Shown: piece after piece, positions 62,860 through 64,000 of the stretch | How positions within the stretch are numbered: position 1 is the first letter of the stretch | Layout of the letters: every line of letters starts with the position of its first letter | Assembly (NCBI GenBank): GCA_947474855.1 | Contig: CANJKV010000005.1 | Span: 1 to 64,000 of the forward strand | DNA from: Aurantimonadaceae bacterium | GTDB lineage: Bacteria; Pseudomonadota; Alphaproteobacteria; Rhizobiales; Rhizobiaceae | DNA length: 64,000 nt | Direction of reading: 5' to 3' | Notes under the pieces: generated by a model | The model's input: only the letters and a program-made list of their open reading frames with translations | Told to the model about the DNA's origin: nothing | Database searches by the model: none | Translations under genes and position numbers: made by a program

Positions 62860-63953
62860 GTCTCGTCGTCGGCTCGGTCGAGAAGGCAGGCGTCGCCGTA
62901 GGAGTAGAAGCGGTAGCCTTCCGCGATCGCGTGATCGTAGGCGCGCCGCATGCGGTCGGTGCCGGCAAAGGCGCTGACGAGCATGAAGAGCGTCGAGCGC
63001 GGCAGGTGGAAGTTCGTCATCAGGCGGTCGACGGCTCGAAAACGGTAGCCGGGCGTGATGAAGATGTCGGTGGCTCCCGAGAACGGCGCCACGGTGCCAT
63101 CCTCGCGCGCCGCACTCTCCAGGAGCCGCAGCGAGGTCGTGCCGACCGCGACGAGCCGGCCGCCAGCCGCGCGTGCGGCGTTGATCCGCTCGGCGACTTC
63201 GGGCGTCACCGTTCCGATCTCGGCGTGCATGCGGTGGTCGCGCGTGTCTTCCGCCTTCACCGGAAGGAAGGTGCCGGCGCCGACATGCAGCGTGACGAAG
63301 GCAGTGCCGACGCCGCGCGCCTCGACGGCGGCCAGCAGCTCGGGTGTCCAGTGCAGGCCGGCCGTGGGCGCCGCCACGGCGCCCTCCTCGCGCGCATAGA
63401 TCGTCTGATAGTCCGCGCGGTCCTGCGCGTCCTGCGGGCGCTTCGAAGCGATGTAGGGTGGCAAGGGGATCGCGCCGGCACCGGCGATCGCGGCGTCGAG
63501 ATGCGCGCCGGAAAGGTCGAACTGCAGCGTCACCTCGCCCGCTTCGCCCTTGTCCTCGACGGTCGCGTCGAGCGCGCCGAGGAGGCACGCTTCGCCACCG
63601 TCGCCGAAGGCGATGCGGTCGCCGACGGCCACGCGCTTGGCGGGACGCACGAAGGCTTTCCAGCAATCGGGCGCGACGCGCATGTGCAGCGTCGCGTCGA
63701 TGCGCGCCGTGCCCTCGCCGGGCGCAAGCCCTTCGCGGCGGCGCAGCCCGGTCAGCTGCGCCGGGATAACCTTGGTATCGTTGAAGACGAGGAGGTCGCC
63801 GGGCGTCAATTCGTCCACGAGATCGCGGACGTGACGGTCGCGGAACGGCACGCCGGGCGCGACTGCCAGGAGCCGCGCGGCTTCGCGGGGAACTGCCGGA
63901 CGGAGCGCGATCCGCTCCTCCGGCAGTTCGAAGTCGAACAGGTCGACGCGCAA
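62856..63953 (-). CDS. queA: S-adenosylmethionine:tRNA ribosyltransferase-isomerase
   Basis: [45 protein letters not shown]. Confidence 0.96.
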   Translation of the reverse strand: MRVDLFDFELPEERIALRPAVPREAARLLAVAPGVPFRDRHVRDLVDELTPGDLLVFNDTKVIPAQLTGLRRREGLAPGEGTARIDATLHMRVAPDCWKAFVRPAKRVAVGDRIAFGDGGEACLLGALDATVEDKGEAGEVTLQFDLSGAHLDAAIAGAGAIPLPPYIASKRPQDAQDRADYQTIYAREEGAVAAPTAGLHWTPELLAAVEARGVGTAFVTLHVGAGTFLPVKAEDTRDHRMHAEIGTVTPEVAERINAARAAGGRLVAVGTTSLRLLESAAREDGTVAPFSGATDIFITPGYRFRAVDRLMTNFHLPRSTLFMLVSAFAGTDRMRRAYDHAIAEGYRFYSYGDACLLDRADDET

Positions 63954-64000
63954 GGCGCGACCTTCGGATCAGCTATCCGCGGCGATACGCGCCGTGGTGA

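Noticed and set aside
63969-64000. C-terminal end of another minus-strand gene (TTARIAADS stop)
   Set aside because: Only about 10 codons are in the window; plausible but unsupported.

Overview
The window is a high-GC alphaproteobacterial (Rhizobiales-like) chromosome segment that is almost entirely housekeeping. In order it carries: lpdA (5'-truncated), lipA, coq10-like, cinA-C, ispDF, dusB, ntrB-ntrC-ntrY-ntrX, trkA, hfq, hflX, mazG; a minus-strand block rlpA-dacC-tmk-holB-metG-tatD-MBL hydrolase; a GT2 / LABN-domain / tRNA-Ser / GT-C group; qor, pcs, ubiH-like, AEC transporter, hspQ, ialB-like, orphan peptide-binding protein, mfd-sdhE/recG, glmU-glmS, ccdA, alpha/beta hydrolase, tRNA-Lys; a polysaccharide-lyase-like gene, mucR; an envelope-oriented stretch (class B PBP, YafK-like LDT, 37-aa membrane ORF, single-domain response regulator, lpiA/mprF-acvB); and small unknown ORFs, a GAF protein, tgt and queA. 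I saw no CRISPR array, prophage, transposon, biosynthetic cluster or recognisable defence system, and I cannot claim a new system. The most useful second-look items are: a MucR/Ros protein with eroded zinc ligands, a DacC-like protein with altered SxN and KTG motifs, the MucR-to-AcvB envelope neighbourhood with an FATGUY-like receiver and an untracked 37-aa membrane ORF, the GT2-LABN-GT-C trio split by a tRNA gene, and several strong hairpins or operator-like palindromes. Assignments come from reading the translated sequences; no searches were run.
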